Below are positions 1-10,499 of a stretch of DNA of 64,000 bases, in pieces (position 1 is the first letter of the stretch; every line of letters begins with the position of its first letter). The position numbers and the translations under genes were made by a program. The notes under the pieces were generated by a model. It was not told the DNA's origin and searched no databases. It saw nothing but the letters and a program-made list of their open reading frames with translations. The DNA lies in assembly GCF_011075055.1 (NCBI RefSeq), contig NC_058140.1, positions 16,431,945 to 16,495,944 of the forward strand, given 5' to 3'. Source of the stretch: Mangifera indica (taxonomy: Eukaryota; Streptophyta; Magnoliopsida; Sapindales; Anacardiaceae).

Positions 1-779
1 ATTATTATTTATCAAAACATTAAAAAAAACAAAATTTTATCACATTCCTTCTCCTCTCTTCCCCCCCCATTCAAAAAAAATTTTAAAATCTAACAAATTT
101 TTCTTTACCTAAATTTAAAAAATCAACAATTTCCCTTAAAGTTTTCCCAACCATGTTGTTGGCAGTTGGAAACGACAATGGCAATGGCCTTCTCCTCTCT
201 CCCTCGCAGTTTCTCTACCACGAAAGACCACCAATTTCGATTGGAACAGTGGCCCAAAGACCTGTGTCTCCTGGAATCTTTGTCGACTCTTTGAGACGAA
301 GAGTGATGAAGATTTGTGCAAAATGCCGATCTTTGGCATCTTTCACCTTCTGGAAACATCTATTAGTCTAATCAACGTTTCCCAAAGATGAAGGACATCG
401 AGCCAATGGAGATTCCAGGAAACACTAGTCTTTGGGTCATCGTTCCAACCGATATTGGTGGTCTTTCGTGGTAGAGAAGCCTGGAGGGAGGAGGAGAAGG
501 TCGTCACAGTCTTTGACTGTCGACAAAGGAGCTAGGAAAACCCTAAGGAAAAATGTTGATTTTTCAAACTTTAAATGAGGAAAAATTTGTTAGATTTTAA
601 AATTTAAGGGGGGAAATGTGATAAATTTTTAATTTTTTAAAAATATTTTGATAAATGACAATTTTACTCTTGGCAATAATAATAAAATTTGATAGACGTT
701 TTGATATTTGAAATTTTCTATAATTAATGGGTGAAAAGGGTTTTGCACTAAACTTTGGTGGGAAATAGTTATTTGGCCA
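1..779. mobile_element. Fold-back Mutator-like non-autonomous element, left end outside the window
   Basis: The two halves are inverted copies of each other. The AT-rich arm at about 1-150 pairs with 545-660, and the inner segment 215-285 pairs with about 395-475, so the strand can fold into a long hairpin centred near 335. The right end reads GTGGGAAATAGTTATTTGGCC, closely matching the ends of the elements at 31239-31930 and 41556-42340. The small open frames inside are hairpin by-products, not genes. No transposase is present. Assignment to the Mutator superfamily rests on the related copies that show 9-10 bp flanking repeats. Confidence 0.7.
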
Positions 780-1427
780 TATAAAAATGTAAAGAGAGAT
801 CATGGTGTGATGTGTCAAATTCCCAACACCGTCCATAGTCTCTTTTTAGATGTAATTTTGAGAAAGAATCTCAGCATTTATATGGCATCATTATACTCTT
901 GACATCTTATGTAAATTGCTTTTCAAACCTTATACAATTAATACAACAATCAATCAATCAATATTATTCTTGTAACAATAAGTCTGGGACTAGGAGTTTT
1001 CCCTTGTTTTAACCTTGCAAAAAGGTTACCCATTTCTGGTTAATATGACCAAAATAACTTCATCAATAACTATATAAGAAGGTAATATAGTAATTAGAAT
1101 CGACGAAAAAAGAAATAACAAATAAGACCACCTCAATTTCTCTTTTTAAGATTGATTCAATTTGAAAATACGCTGAGGTTACATAAGGTTCGATACTCTC
1201 ACAAAATAATAGTTATGATCATTACATTCTATAGATGTGATACATAAATTTCATTTTTCTCTTTGTAAAGTAGTTGAACTATTCCATAATTTGTTTTTGC
1301 ATAGGATAGATGCCTCTAGCAGTTGATTTTCATATAACTTCACTATCATGATCTCATAATTCTAAGGGTTGCTAGCTAGGTTTGAACAATCTTATTGACT
1401 TGACTAGGATCAAATATCCTTGACATT
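780..1427. other. Intergenic, no gene seen
   Basis: AT-rich sequence between the fold-back element and the kinase pseudogene. No coding similarity, RNA gene or clear repeat was recognised on either strand. Confidence 0.5.
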
Positions 1428-2180
1428 GATACTCATTGAAGGTGGAAAGTTACCACTATATATGAAAGCCTCTTCGTCATTTCCATATGGATGCTGCAAA
1501 TTATCTTTTTTTGGGTTTTTTGTAACTCGCCGAAGTGGATGCTGATTCTGCATTCGGATTCAGACCAGCAATCTGCAAAATGTTCTTCATCTCCCTTACC
1601 ACATCACTCATTGCAGGCCTGTCAGCTTGTGATTCTTGAGCACAACTCAGGGCCGCATCCACATATTTTTGGAAACCTTTTGCTGTGTCATGTAATATTC
1701 TGGATCCATGTAACCCAGCATATAAAAGAGAAGAATCCATACTGAAGATTTATAGCATTGGTTGAGAATACTTAATGAACTTTACAGGGATTACATAAAA
1801 TCGATCTATTAACTAAACATGCTTAGTCATATCAAGTTGCATATTTGTTTCACTAAAATAATCCAGATTAAGCAGTTATCATAATCTCGGCAACAGAGAT
1901 GAGCAAAAAGGGGTAATGATATTCATACTAGAGCAAGTGTAAGCATAACGTTGATTATCATTATCCCCTTAACTTGAGTAGAGGCATGACCCTAATCAGT
2001 ATCGATCATAACTCTAGACAAGCCAAAATCAACAATTTTTGCTTTTTGGCTTTCATCTAGTGGTATGTTTGTTGATTTGATATCCCTATGTATAATTGAA
2101 GGGTTCACAAGCTCATGGAGATAGGCCAGGCCTCAGGCTTCTCCAAGGGTTATTTAAGTTTCTTAAACAATCCATGCTGA
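1428..2180 (-). pseudogene. HPCA1-type LRR receptor kinase pseudogene, kinase-domain remnant
   Basis: Read on the minus strand, about 2130-1985 encodes the catalytic loop and activation segment ([20 protein letters not shown], then VDFGLSR), with an in-frame stop before GLAYLHE and another after [12 protein letters not shown]. About 1725-1500 gives GYMDPEYYMTQQ joined directly to GFQKYVDAALSCAQE and DRPAMSDVVREM, so roughly 60 residues of the C-lobe are deleted. The tail IAGLNPNAESASTSASY is typical of the At5g49760 family, and after a further frameshift the C-terminal remnant continues to about 1428. No LRR or transmembrane exons were found. It lies on the same strand as the intact relative at 19696-24747 and is probably an old duplicate. 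Confidence 0.85.
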
Positions 2181-3007
2181 TTCCAGCCTTTCCTGCATGC
2201 AATTATTTTTGTAAGTGATTAGAGACAGCATAATATAGCCAGCAATAATAGGTCCGCATACCTTCTGGCTAATGTGATAGACCTTTTATTCTATTTATAT
2301 TCATATGTACATAATTTTGTACACAAACAACGGAATATCAATATATAATCAGATATTATTTTATCTTTAATTTTTAACTATCTAATCATATGATAATCTG
2401 TTATTATATATACATAAAATTATGCATATATCACTACTCTATTCATAATAAATACACAAAATTTTTATTGTATCTATATTCATGGCAGGTTTGCAATCCT
2501 TTCATTAGTCATATTCATCATGTATCTGTAAATTTTTCAACATTCATCATGCAACAAATAATAAATATTATTATTGTCAATTTTTTTAAATATATAAATG
2601 CTTCATACTATTTCAATATGGTTGTTGGTCAATATGACTATGTGGAGAAAATAGTCCATTTGAATATCAAAAGCAAGCAATTAGATCAGGGGAATGCAAT
2701 CCAAAGGCATTCCACACATCAGGACTATGTGGGCCAGTTTAAATGTTCACAAGACTTTCTTGGGCCCAGGTTCATTTTTTCACTAGTCATTGCAATGATT
2801 TTGATTGAAAACTCAAGTTTAATTGTCTCTGGTCTTGAAAATAAGCAATTTGAGTCAATGGTGAAGGAAGCAGAGAATGATTTATCATGTGGTAGCACAA
2901 GTTCTGGGTAACTAATCCATTTGGGAACATTCATTCTTTGTTTATAATTTTAAGTAGTTGTTTAGATGCCGCTGCATAATTGATCTATATTTTTTTAATA
3001 TGTACAG
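2181..3007. other. AT-rich spacer, no gene seen
   Basis: Very AT-rich. A 173-codon open frame at 2390-2911 has low-complexity composition (Ile, Tyr, Asn) and no recognisable motif, so it is not called as a gene. Confidence 0.5.
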
Positions 3008-3350
3008 AATTTATGACTTGCAAGTTAAGGATGATGAATGATGATGATTTACCAACGTTGGAGAAGAAAGAGAACCAGTTTGTGGTAAGTGGCCAACCCT
3101 TCTGTGTTAATGGGTTCGATACTTTCTGGCCGATGGTATTTGCTGCTGATAAATCTACAAGGGGAAAGGTCAGTGAAGTGTTCCAACACTTCTGTGGGTC
3201 TAACAGTATGTAGGACTTGGGCTTTTAACGATGGCCAATGGCAACCTCTTCAGAAATCTCCAGCAGTATATGATGAGGAAGTTTTCAAAGTATTCTTGTT
3301 TGTCAGTTCTCATACTTGTACTAAATTATATGCCTTTTTGTAAGTAGGAA
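3008..3350 (+). pseudogene. Endo-beta-1,4-mannanase (GH5) gene fragment
   Basis: Two overlapping reading frames together match the N-terminal catalytic region of plant mannan endo-1,4-beta-mannosidases. The first gives [20 protein letters not shown] and [17 protein letters not shown]. After a frameshift near 3195 the second gives [17 protein letters not shown], then [14 protein letters not shown]. In the intact family these are one continuous segment near the start of the mature enzyme. The similarity stops near 3320. No catalytic-acid region, signal peptide or downstream exon was found within the next 500 bases, so this is a broken relic. Identification is from remembered family sequence. 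Confidence 0.75.
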
Positions 3351-3853
3351 GGCTCTTACCAAGAGTCAACCAATTTATATCCCCTTACTAAAACTTCTTT
3401 CATGCCTCTTTTCAAGTAGGAATGCTCTTACCAACAGTCCGCCAAGGATTCTTGGAGGATTTGCAACGACTAAAGAATCAAACAATTCCAGGAGGCAATA
3501 ACTCTAAACTAATTTGGCAACGACAAGCATAATAGGCGAAACTCAACAAATGAGAATTGGAACTTTTGACGATAGATTGATAGAGAGCTTCAATGGTGAC
3601 AACAACAAGAAGTATATAAAAGTAATATTGGAAACTTCGCTGACATATATTGATCCTCCAAATTTGTTTTGATCCTTATATTTTTTACTTGCGTAATTAA
3701 CTACGCTCCAATCAGGCCGGTATATACTTTGAACAAATTTGTATCGAAACTACTTAATGATATTTTAATATCTGGGAATGATGGAAACGTCTACCAAATT
3801 GAAAAACTTTCCCTTTTAGTTGGTTTCTCAATGTAGTCATCAGTAGGGAAACC
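3351..3853. other. Spacer upstream of the Ca2+-ATPase
   Basis: No coding similarity seen. In the ATPase frame the sequence is open back to a stop at 3800-3802 with no other ATG. The autoinhibitory N-terminal region known from ACA12/13 relatives is therefore not encoded directly upstream. Confidence 0.5.
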
Positions 3854-6762
3854 ATGGCTGACAGAAGTACAACGAAGTTTAATATCACCGCCTCCACACT
3901 GTCAGAAACAGTGAAGAGCAAAGACTCGAAGGCTTTGCGTAATCATGGAGGAGTTGAAGGCGTGGCGAGAGCTGTAGGAACAAATCCCAGCAATGGAATC
4001 AGCGGCAGCAAGGATGATATAAAGAGGAGGTCCCAACATTTTGGAACAAACACTTACCGTAAGCCCCCTCCAAAAGGGTTTCTATATTTTCTAATGGATG
4101 CTTTTAAAGATACTGCCATAATTATTCTTCTTCTGTGGGCTGCCCTGGCTCTTGGAAATGGGATTTATGCATATGGGGTTGAAGAAGGTTGGCATGATGG
4201 TGGAATTTTATTAGTGGCTGTTCTTTGCCTGACTGTTTTATCTGCGTTTAGCAACTTCACTCTGGAAACTCACTTTGAAAACTCTCAGAGTCGAATATCA
4301 AAGTTAGAGTTGTAAGAGACGGACAGGGACTAGAAGTCTCCATATTTGACCTTGTAGTCGGAGATGTTGTGTTCCTAAGAATCGGTGATCAGATTCCGGC
4401 TGACGGGCTGTTCTTGGATGGAGATTCTTTGCTGGTGGAGGAGTCAAGCATCACAGGACAAAGTAACTTTGTTCACATCGATTCCAATGATAATCCTTTC
4501 CTGTTTTCTGGCACAAAAGTAGCATCTGGTTCTTGTCAGATGCTGGTGGTGTCAGTGGGAATGAACACTGCATGGGGTCAGATGATGAGTTCGATATCAT
4601 GTCAATCCAATGAAACTAGAACTCCATTACAAGCTTGGATTCACAAACTAATCTCCTCTATTGGAAGATTTGTCCTCGTAGTAGCTTCGCTAGTTCTTTT
4701 CTATCTGATAGTTCACTATTTCACTGGAAAAACAAAAGATAAGACTGGGAAAAAGGAGTTTAATGGTAGTAAAACAGACTTAAATGATGTTCTTAGATCT
4801 GTTGCCCGCTTTGTTGCGGCTGCTGCGGCCGTCGTGGTGTCGGGGATCCCCGGAAGTTTATCGTTGTGTGTATCTCTCACTCTTGCTGATTCCGTGAAGA
4901 GGATGAAGGCTAATCAGGCAATGGTAAGAAAACTTTCGGCTTGTGAGACAATGGGCTCAGCCACAGTTATTTGTACAGACAAAACGGGCACATTGACCTT
5001 AAATCAGATGAAAGTAATCAGGTTTTGGCTTGGCCAAGAATCCATTGAGGAAGAGTCTTATAAAGAAGTTGCCACAGATGTTCTTGAATTAATCCACCAA
5101 GCAGTTAGTTTGAACACCTCTGGTAGAGTTGGCAAACCTGTTTCGGGATCTGCACCTGAAATTTCCGGTAGCCCAACTGAAAAAGCAATTATTTTGTGGG
5201 GAGTTGAAGAATTAGGGATGAACATGGAAGAAATGAAGCAAAGATACACCATTGTCCGCCAAGAAGCCTTCACCTCTGAGAAAAAACGAAGTGGGGTTTC
5301 GATTAGGAAAAAAGCCGACAACACAGTTCACGTACACTGGAAAGGAGCTGCTGAGATGATCCTAGCTATGTGTTCATATTATTGTGAAAAAAGTGGGAAC
5401 ATAAAGACCATGGATGAAGATGAAAGGATAAGAATGGAAAATATAATCAATGGCATGGCAGCTAGTTGTCTCAGATGCATTGCTTTTGCCCACAAGCAAA
5501 TTCAAGATGGAACTACCCATATGAAAGAAGATGGCTTGACCCTGCTGGGAATTGTTGCTCTCAAGGATCCATGTCAGCCAGATATAAGGAAATGTGTGGA
5601 AATTTGCAAATCAGCCGGCGTGGACATCAAAATGATCACAGGGGACAATGTTTTCACAGCCAAAGCTATAGCTACAGAGTGTGGAATACTACAGTACCAT
5701 GAGCAAGCCACAAATGGCCAACAGGTGGTAGAAGGCATACAATTTCGGAACTATACACAGGCAGAGAGAATGGAAAAGGTCGATAAGATCCGGGTAATGG
5801 CAAGGTCTTCTCCTTCAGACAAACTTTTGTTAGTACAAAGTTTGAAAGAGAAAGGTCGTGTGGTTGCAGTCACTGGAGATGATACAAATGATATCCCTGC
5901 ACTTATAGAAGCTGATATAGGACTTTTTATGGGCATTCAAGACTCTCGGGTCACAAAGGAAAGCTCAGATATCATCATATTAGATAATAAATTCACTACT
6001 GTGGCTGTTGTTATAAGATGGGGACGATGTGTTTATAACATCCAAAAATTCATTCAGTTTCAACTCACCATCAATGTTGCAGCTCTTGTGATCAACTGTG
6101 TTGAAGTTTTTATTCCTGGTGAGTCTCCTCTTACAACAGTTCAGTTGTTATGGGTGAACCTCATCATGGGCACACTAGGAGCTTTTGCACTGGCTACCGA
6201 AAGGCCAGCAGATGAGCTAATCAAGAGGCCTCCTAAGGGTCGTTCGGAGCCCCTTTTAACAAACATCATTTGGAGAAATCTTCTATCTCAAGCCCTGTAT
6301 CAGATAGCAATCTCATTGATCTTGCAATTCAAGGGCAAATCCATCCTTAATTTGAGTCGTCAAGTAATCAACACAATGATTTTCAATACTTTCGTCCTTT
6401 GCCAAGTTTTCAGTCTCTTCAATGCAAGGAAGTTGGAGACAAAGAATATCTTCAAGGGCATTAACAAGAACAGATTGCTCCTCGGAATTGTGGGAATAAC
6501 TCTGGGAGCTCAATTTCTGATGGTGGAGCTCTCAAACAAATTTGCTTCTACAGAAAGATTGAATCTGAGGCAATGGCAAATTTGTGTTGGGCTAGCAGCT
6601 GTCACCTGGCCAATTGGTTTGATTGCGAAGTTCATATCAGTTCCAGAGAAGCCAGTGCTCTTCATCAACTCCCAGGGTGAATTGGAGTTCGGTTTTATAA
6701 AATGCCTCAAATTCTTGTTGTGTGTTCTAAAATTATTTCTTCTAAGTGATTGTGACCATTAG
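3854..6762 (+). pseudogene. P2B-type Ca2+-ATPase, ACA12/13-like, frameshifted and degenerate
   Basis: Intronless, as ACA12 and ACA13 are in Arabidopsis. The frame from 3854 covers a shortened N-terminus and the first membrane region and stops at 4313-4315. A second frame of 797 codons (4369-6762) covers the actuator domain, M3/M4, the phosphorylation and nucleotide domains and M5-M10. One missing base at about 4280 (FEK to LSESNIKVRVVRDG) would join them. The phosphorylation motif DKTGTLT (4978 on), KGA and MITGDN are kept. Several core residues are changed: TGES is TGQS (4453), PEGLPLAV is PGSLSLCV (4849), TGDGTND is TGDDTND (5872), and NLIMDT is NLIMGT (6157-6174). About 85 N-terminal residues of the family are absent. 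It is most likely a recent pseudogene. A sequencing error could explain the frameshift but not the four substitutions. Confidence 0.85.
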
Positions 6763-7260
6763 TCTATCACTATAAGTTTTTAAAGAAATGTATTTTAATG
6801 TAACTACGTGCTCATAAATCTGGATATGAATAAGAAAAAAGAAATGCAGCCTGTTTAATAGGTATTTTCTTCTGTTTTTTTGGGTAAAGTTTTAGTCCAT
6901 ACAATATTAAAAGAAAGAAAATTGTATAGAGGCTCACGTCTATCAATCTCGAAAGGTCAAAAAAGTTGGTGACCTTATATATGAGGAGTTGGTAATCAAA
7001 TTCAATTTATTGAATTATCACTTAAAGAGAAATTTAAAATCGGTTATGATGCAAAAATAATTTTTTAAGAATGATGTTATGAAAACAAGTAGAAATCTAA
7101 TTTGAATATGTTCCGAATATGAGGTTCTACAGTAAAAATATCAGAGACGAATGAGTAAAACATCAAAATTTGTAGATGGCAATAGGGAAAACCAATCTTC
7201 TAGGGCAATTATGCAATGGCCAAAAAATGGAATTTTAAAGAGGAGTATGAATGATTGACT
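6763..7260. other. AT-rich spacer after the ATPase
   Basis: AT-rich sequence with no gene recognised. It probably contains the 3' flank of the degenerate ATPase gene. Confidence 0.4.
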
Positions 7261-7269
7261 TTAAAACGT

Positions 7270-8280
7270 AAAATTGAACTAAATTGTTTAAAAATTATAG
7301 TTTGGTTTGGTTTTGATTAAAAAATTTTCAAATTATTTTTTTCAATTTGGGTTATGATTTGAATGATTTTTAAACTGATACAAACCATAAACCATATTAT
7401 ATATATATATATATGAGCAATGCTATGTGTACCCATTTTTGGTACATAATTCATGTACACAGTGATGTGTCATCATGTAATTGAATGATTTTAAAACATG
7501 TGTCACCGTATGAAAAAGAAATATCCAATCATATGATGACACCTCATCTGTGTATACAAATTGTGTATAAAAAATTGGTATACATAGTTTTATTGTATAT
7601 ATATATATATAACTATGTTTCACATAATTTTTTAATAAATAATTGGATGTATAATTTATTTTTTAATATTTTTTTATCATTTTCTTTAAATGTATATTAT
7701 ATATACATTTTATATTTATTTTACATGTTTATATTATATTTCAAAAATTATAATTCAATCAATTTTATTAAATTTTATATATAATTTTAAAAAATTCAAA
7801 CCATGATAGTCGAATCGCTTATTGTATCGTATATTAAAATCTTAATTTTTCATATTATGTATTATGTATCGTATCGTATCGTATGATACATTTTTTTAAA
7901 AAATAAAATAATAAAATATGATAATTGACATGTCATTATTTTAGAAAATATCACAAACAGCTTTAACATTTGAAAATTTTTCATAAACACCCATATTGCA
8001 CCATCATTTTATCTGAAAAACTATATCAATCTATATTAGTAATATGTATCGTATTATTAGATACATTAACTATATCATATTAATTTGATACATTTTATGA
8101 TATGTATGATTTTTCATATGTATTATCTCGTATTATATCATAGAATATTACTAACTATGATTCAAACCATAATTCAAACCAAACCAAACAGTATTTTTTA
8201 GATTAAAAAATTTTTAATTCATTTTTTAAGTTTGGTTTGAAAAAATTTTCAAACTGCACCAAACGAACTGTACACACCCA
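7270..8280. repeat. Diverged inverted-repeat element with nested insertions
   Basis: The left arm near 7275-7390 contains TAGTTTGGTTTGGTTTTGAT and is the rough inverse of 8158-8280, which has CAAACCAAACCAAACAG and ends in CTGTACACACCCA. The pattern is like small hAT-type elements of plant genomes. The interior holds a separate small element at 7414-7592, a CGTAT short tandem array near 7867-7885 and AT-rich sequence rich in GATACAT and TATCGTAT words. No transposase frame is present. Confidence 0.45.
7414..7592. mobile_element. Short MITE with inverted termini
   Basis: The left half starts GAGCAATGCTATGTGTACC and carries TGTACACAGTGATGTGTCAT. The right half is its inverse (ATGACACCTCATCTGTGTAT, ending GGTATACATAGTTTTATTG). 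The two halves pair along almost their full length, leaving a centre near 7500. It is about 180 bp and has no coding capacity. An insertion-site duplication could not be defined because the flanks are TA dinucleotide runs. Confidence 0.6.
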
Positions 8281-8310
8281 TAATTTTAAACATTAGACGG
8301 GAGAATTGCA

Positions 8311-8393
8311 GGCCCACATGGTTCGGATGGGCCTTCAAATTGTGGTGAAGCCCAAACTAACAGAGTGTCTTTAAAATCTCGCAGAAACCCTAA
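8311..8393 (+). promoter_or_regulatory. Site II and telo-box promoter elements of the P1 gene
   Basis: GGCCCA at 8311-8316 and TGGGCC at 8328-8333 are site II-type elements. AAACCCTAA at 8385-8393, overlapping a second CCCTAAA, is a telo-box. The combination, about 60 bp apart, is the known hallmark of plant ribosomal-protein and translation-factor promoters, and it lies directly upstream of a ribosomal-protein gene. A 5' UTR intron from about 8458 to 8565 is possible. Confidence 0.65.
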
Positions 8394-8577
8394 CCCTAAA
8401 TCTAGCATCGCTTCGCAGCAAACGGCACTGAGCAACCAGTAGCAGACATTTCCTTAGGTAACAAATTTACCCTCTGTAGCTTATTTCTCTGTCGTCGATT
8501 CTTTTTCAGTCAGTTGATCATATTAGCACTTTAGCTATATTAATTTGGCGTTTATCGTTGTCTAGTCAGATCAAACG

Positions 8578-9398
8578 ATGTCGGTTGCAGAACTTGCGTG
8601 CACTTATGCTTGTTTGGCCCTCCATGATGATGGTATCGCCATCACTGTATCCTTCTCAACCAGTTTTATGAATGCTCTTCTGTGTTTTTTTCATTTATTT
8701 TGGCTTTAAATAATTATTTATGGTTGAGATCTGAGATTAGTGTTTTGTGTTTTAGTGTTTTACAAACTCGTTTTTATGAATGCCCTTTTTTCTTTTCATT
8801 TGGCTTTAAATAATTAGCTTACTTCACATGACGATAATTCTGGAAGAATTAATGAAAACTATTGTTGAAGTTAATGTTCAGTTAGTTTTATCTCTTTTAT
8901 GCTTCTATCTAATTTATTTGACAGTAAAGAGATGATATGAATGTAAATGGTTAAATTGTTTGTTCTTTCTGTAATGGAATATGGATTTAGGGTATATGGA
9001 TTTAGGGTATATTTTTTCTTAACGGTTTGAATAGGCAGAGAAGATTGCACAATTGGTGAAAGCTTCTAATATTACCGTGGAATCTTACTGGCCTAGCTTG
9101 TTTGCTAAGCTTGCTGAGAAGCGTAGCATTGATGACCTTGTTATGAATGTGGGTGCTGGTGGCGGTGGTGCTCCAGCTGCTGTTGCTGCCCCTGCTGGAG
9201 GTGCTGGTGGGGCTGCTGCTGCTGCCCCTCCACCAGAGGAGAAGAAGGTAACTGAGATGTCCTTTATCTGCATTTATTTTATTGTTCTGTATTTATGAGC
9301 TCTGTGTTATCTAATATTCCTATGATTTCTATGTGAATTTGCAGGAGGAGCCAAAGGAAGAGAGTGATGACGACATGGGATTCAGTTTGTTTGATTAG
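8578..9398 (+). CDS. 60S acidic ribosomal protein P1
   Basis: Three exons at 8578-8646, 9035-9247 and 9345-9398, all joined in phase 0, give a 111-residue protein, the normal size for plant P1. The start is [19 protein letters not shown]. The middle is the helical dimerisation domain ([19 protein letters not shown]), followed by an Ala/Gly/Pro hinge. The end is acidic, [13 protein letters not shown], the conserved stalk tail that contacts elongation factors and the GTPase centre of the large subunit. P1 pairs with P2 and binds P0 on cytosolic ribosomes. The upstream site II and telo-box elements fit constitutive, growth-linked expression. Confidence 0.95.
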
Positions 9399-10030
9399 GA
9401 GCTCCTTTCAGTATGTTTTGGTCATCATCTAAAGTGTAGTTTACTTTTGAATGTAGTAGTATTTTTCTTTTTGGTTCAAGGTATTGATAATTGCCAGCAT
9501 TTGGATTTTGAAAATTTTGTGTTTGAGATTCTGAATCTATACAAGTTTTAATGGATTAGTTTTGTTTTCATCATTGTTCAATTGTTTCCTGTTTATGCAT
9601 TGATGGATAAATAATGCTGAATCTGTTGGTTTCAGCCTATTGTGAAGGCATTGCTTCTTTACTAAGCCTTAGTAGCGCTAGTTGTAGTCCGATATACAAT
9701 GCCTAAACCTTTCTTTTTTGTGGGTGGATACGAATGAACTCCACATAAATATCAGCTATATTACCTTTATAATTTGATTACAATTTATGGATTTGTATCG
9801 ATGTCAAAAATTTAGTGAATTAGCATTATACTTGGAAATATTACATTGTGTGCAAATTTCAAACTCCAAAATGAACAGCGTTAATTACCCCATAACCATT
9901 TCGGTGACAAAGCTCAACGTTGACACAAGAAGTCAAGAAGAGAGCATTAATTTTGTACTTCGCGTCAAAAAATGCCTGGACAAATTCGATTTTTCATTTT
10001 TAAAATTTGTTCTAGATAGTGAAAATGGAA
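9399..10030. other. 3' flank of P1 and spacer
   Basis: Includes the P1 3' UTR (probably to about 9600). A 127-codon open frame at 9787-10170 enters from here, but its sequence up to about 10020 shows no motif I recognise. Confidence 0.4.
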
Positions 10031-10460
10031 GAGGTCGAAGTGCCAGCCTAGAAAACTCAAGCGCAAAGACGATGACACAGAGGACGAAGAGGAAGAACAA
10101 GAAAACTACAACAAAAACGAAGATCATAATATTAAAAATTACTGTAATATGGACAACGATAATGACTTAGAAAACGTTGCGATGGTGCCAGCTTTGACAG
10201 GGAACGAGAACAAGATCTTCATTGATGGTGGGACGGGCATCTATGGACAAGTCAAAGGTTTGGTTAGTGGTGGGATGCATGATCGAGAACGAGGTCTTGA
10301 TCTTCAGCTAGCGGTGAATTGATTGCACGCGTCTAAGATGAATGTTGTGGCGATTGATAGAGCGAAGTTGGTTAGGGACAGTAGTAGGGGGAATTCGGTT
10401 ATGTTGTTGGAGAATATTAAGCTTTCTCGGCTATGCTTGTCGAACGAGCGACATTACATC
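10031..10460 (+). pseudogene. Unidentified coding relic with acidic segment
   Basis: Base composition here is higher in G+C than the surroundings and looks coding. Reading through in one frame gives a basic patch (PRKLKRK), an acidic run (DDDTEDEEEEQENY) and then NENKIFIDGGTGIYGQVKG, ending at a stop near 10319. After it comes MNVVAIDRAKLVRDSSRGNS. No start codon, splice sites or known domain could be placed. I do not recognise the family. It may be a gene fragment carried by a transposon or a decayed nuclear-protein gene. Confidence 0.3.
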
Positions 10461-10499
10461 TAGACATGGGGTGATGGCAAGAATACAAAGTTTTCATAG

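Noticed and set aside
123..371. Overlapping open frames on both strands
   Set aside because: They lie in the arms of a fold-back element, whose inverted copies create open frames by chance.
2390..2911. 173-codon open frame on the plus strand
   Set aside because: Composition is AT-driven (Ile, Tyr, Asn), with no motif, splice context or similarity that I recognise.
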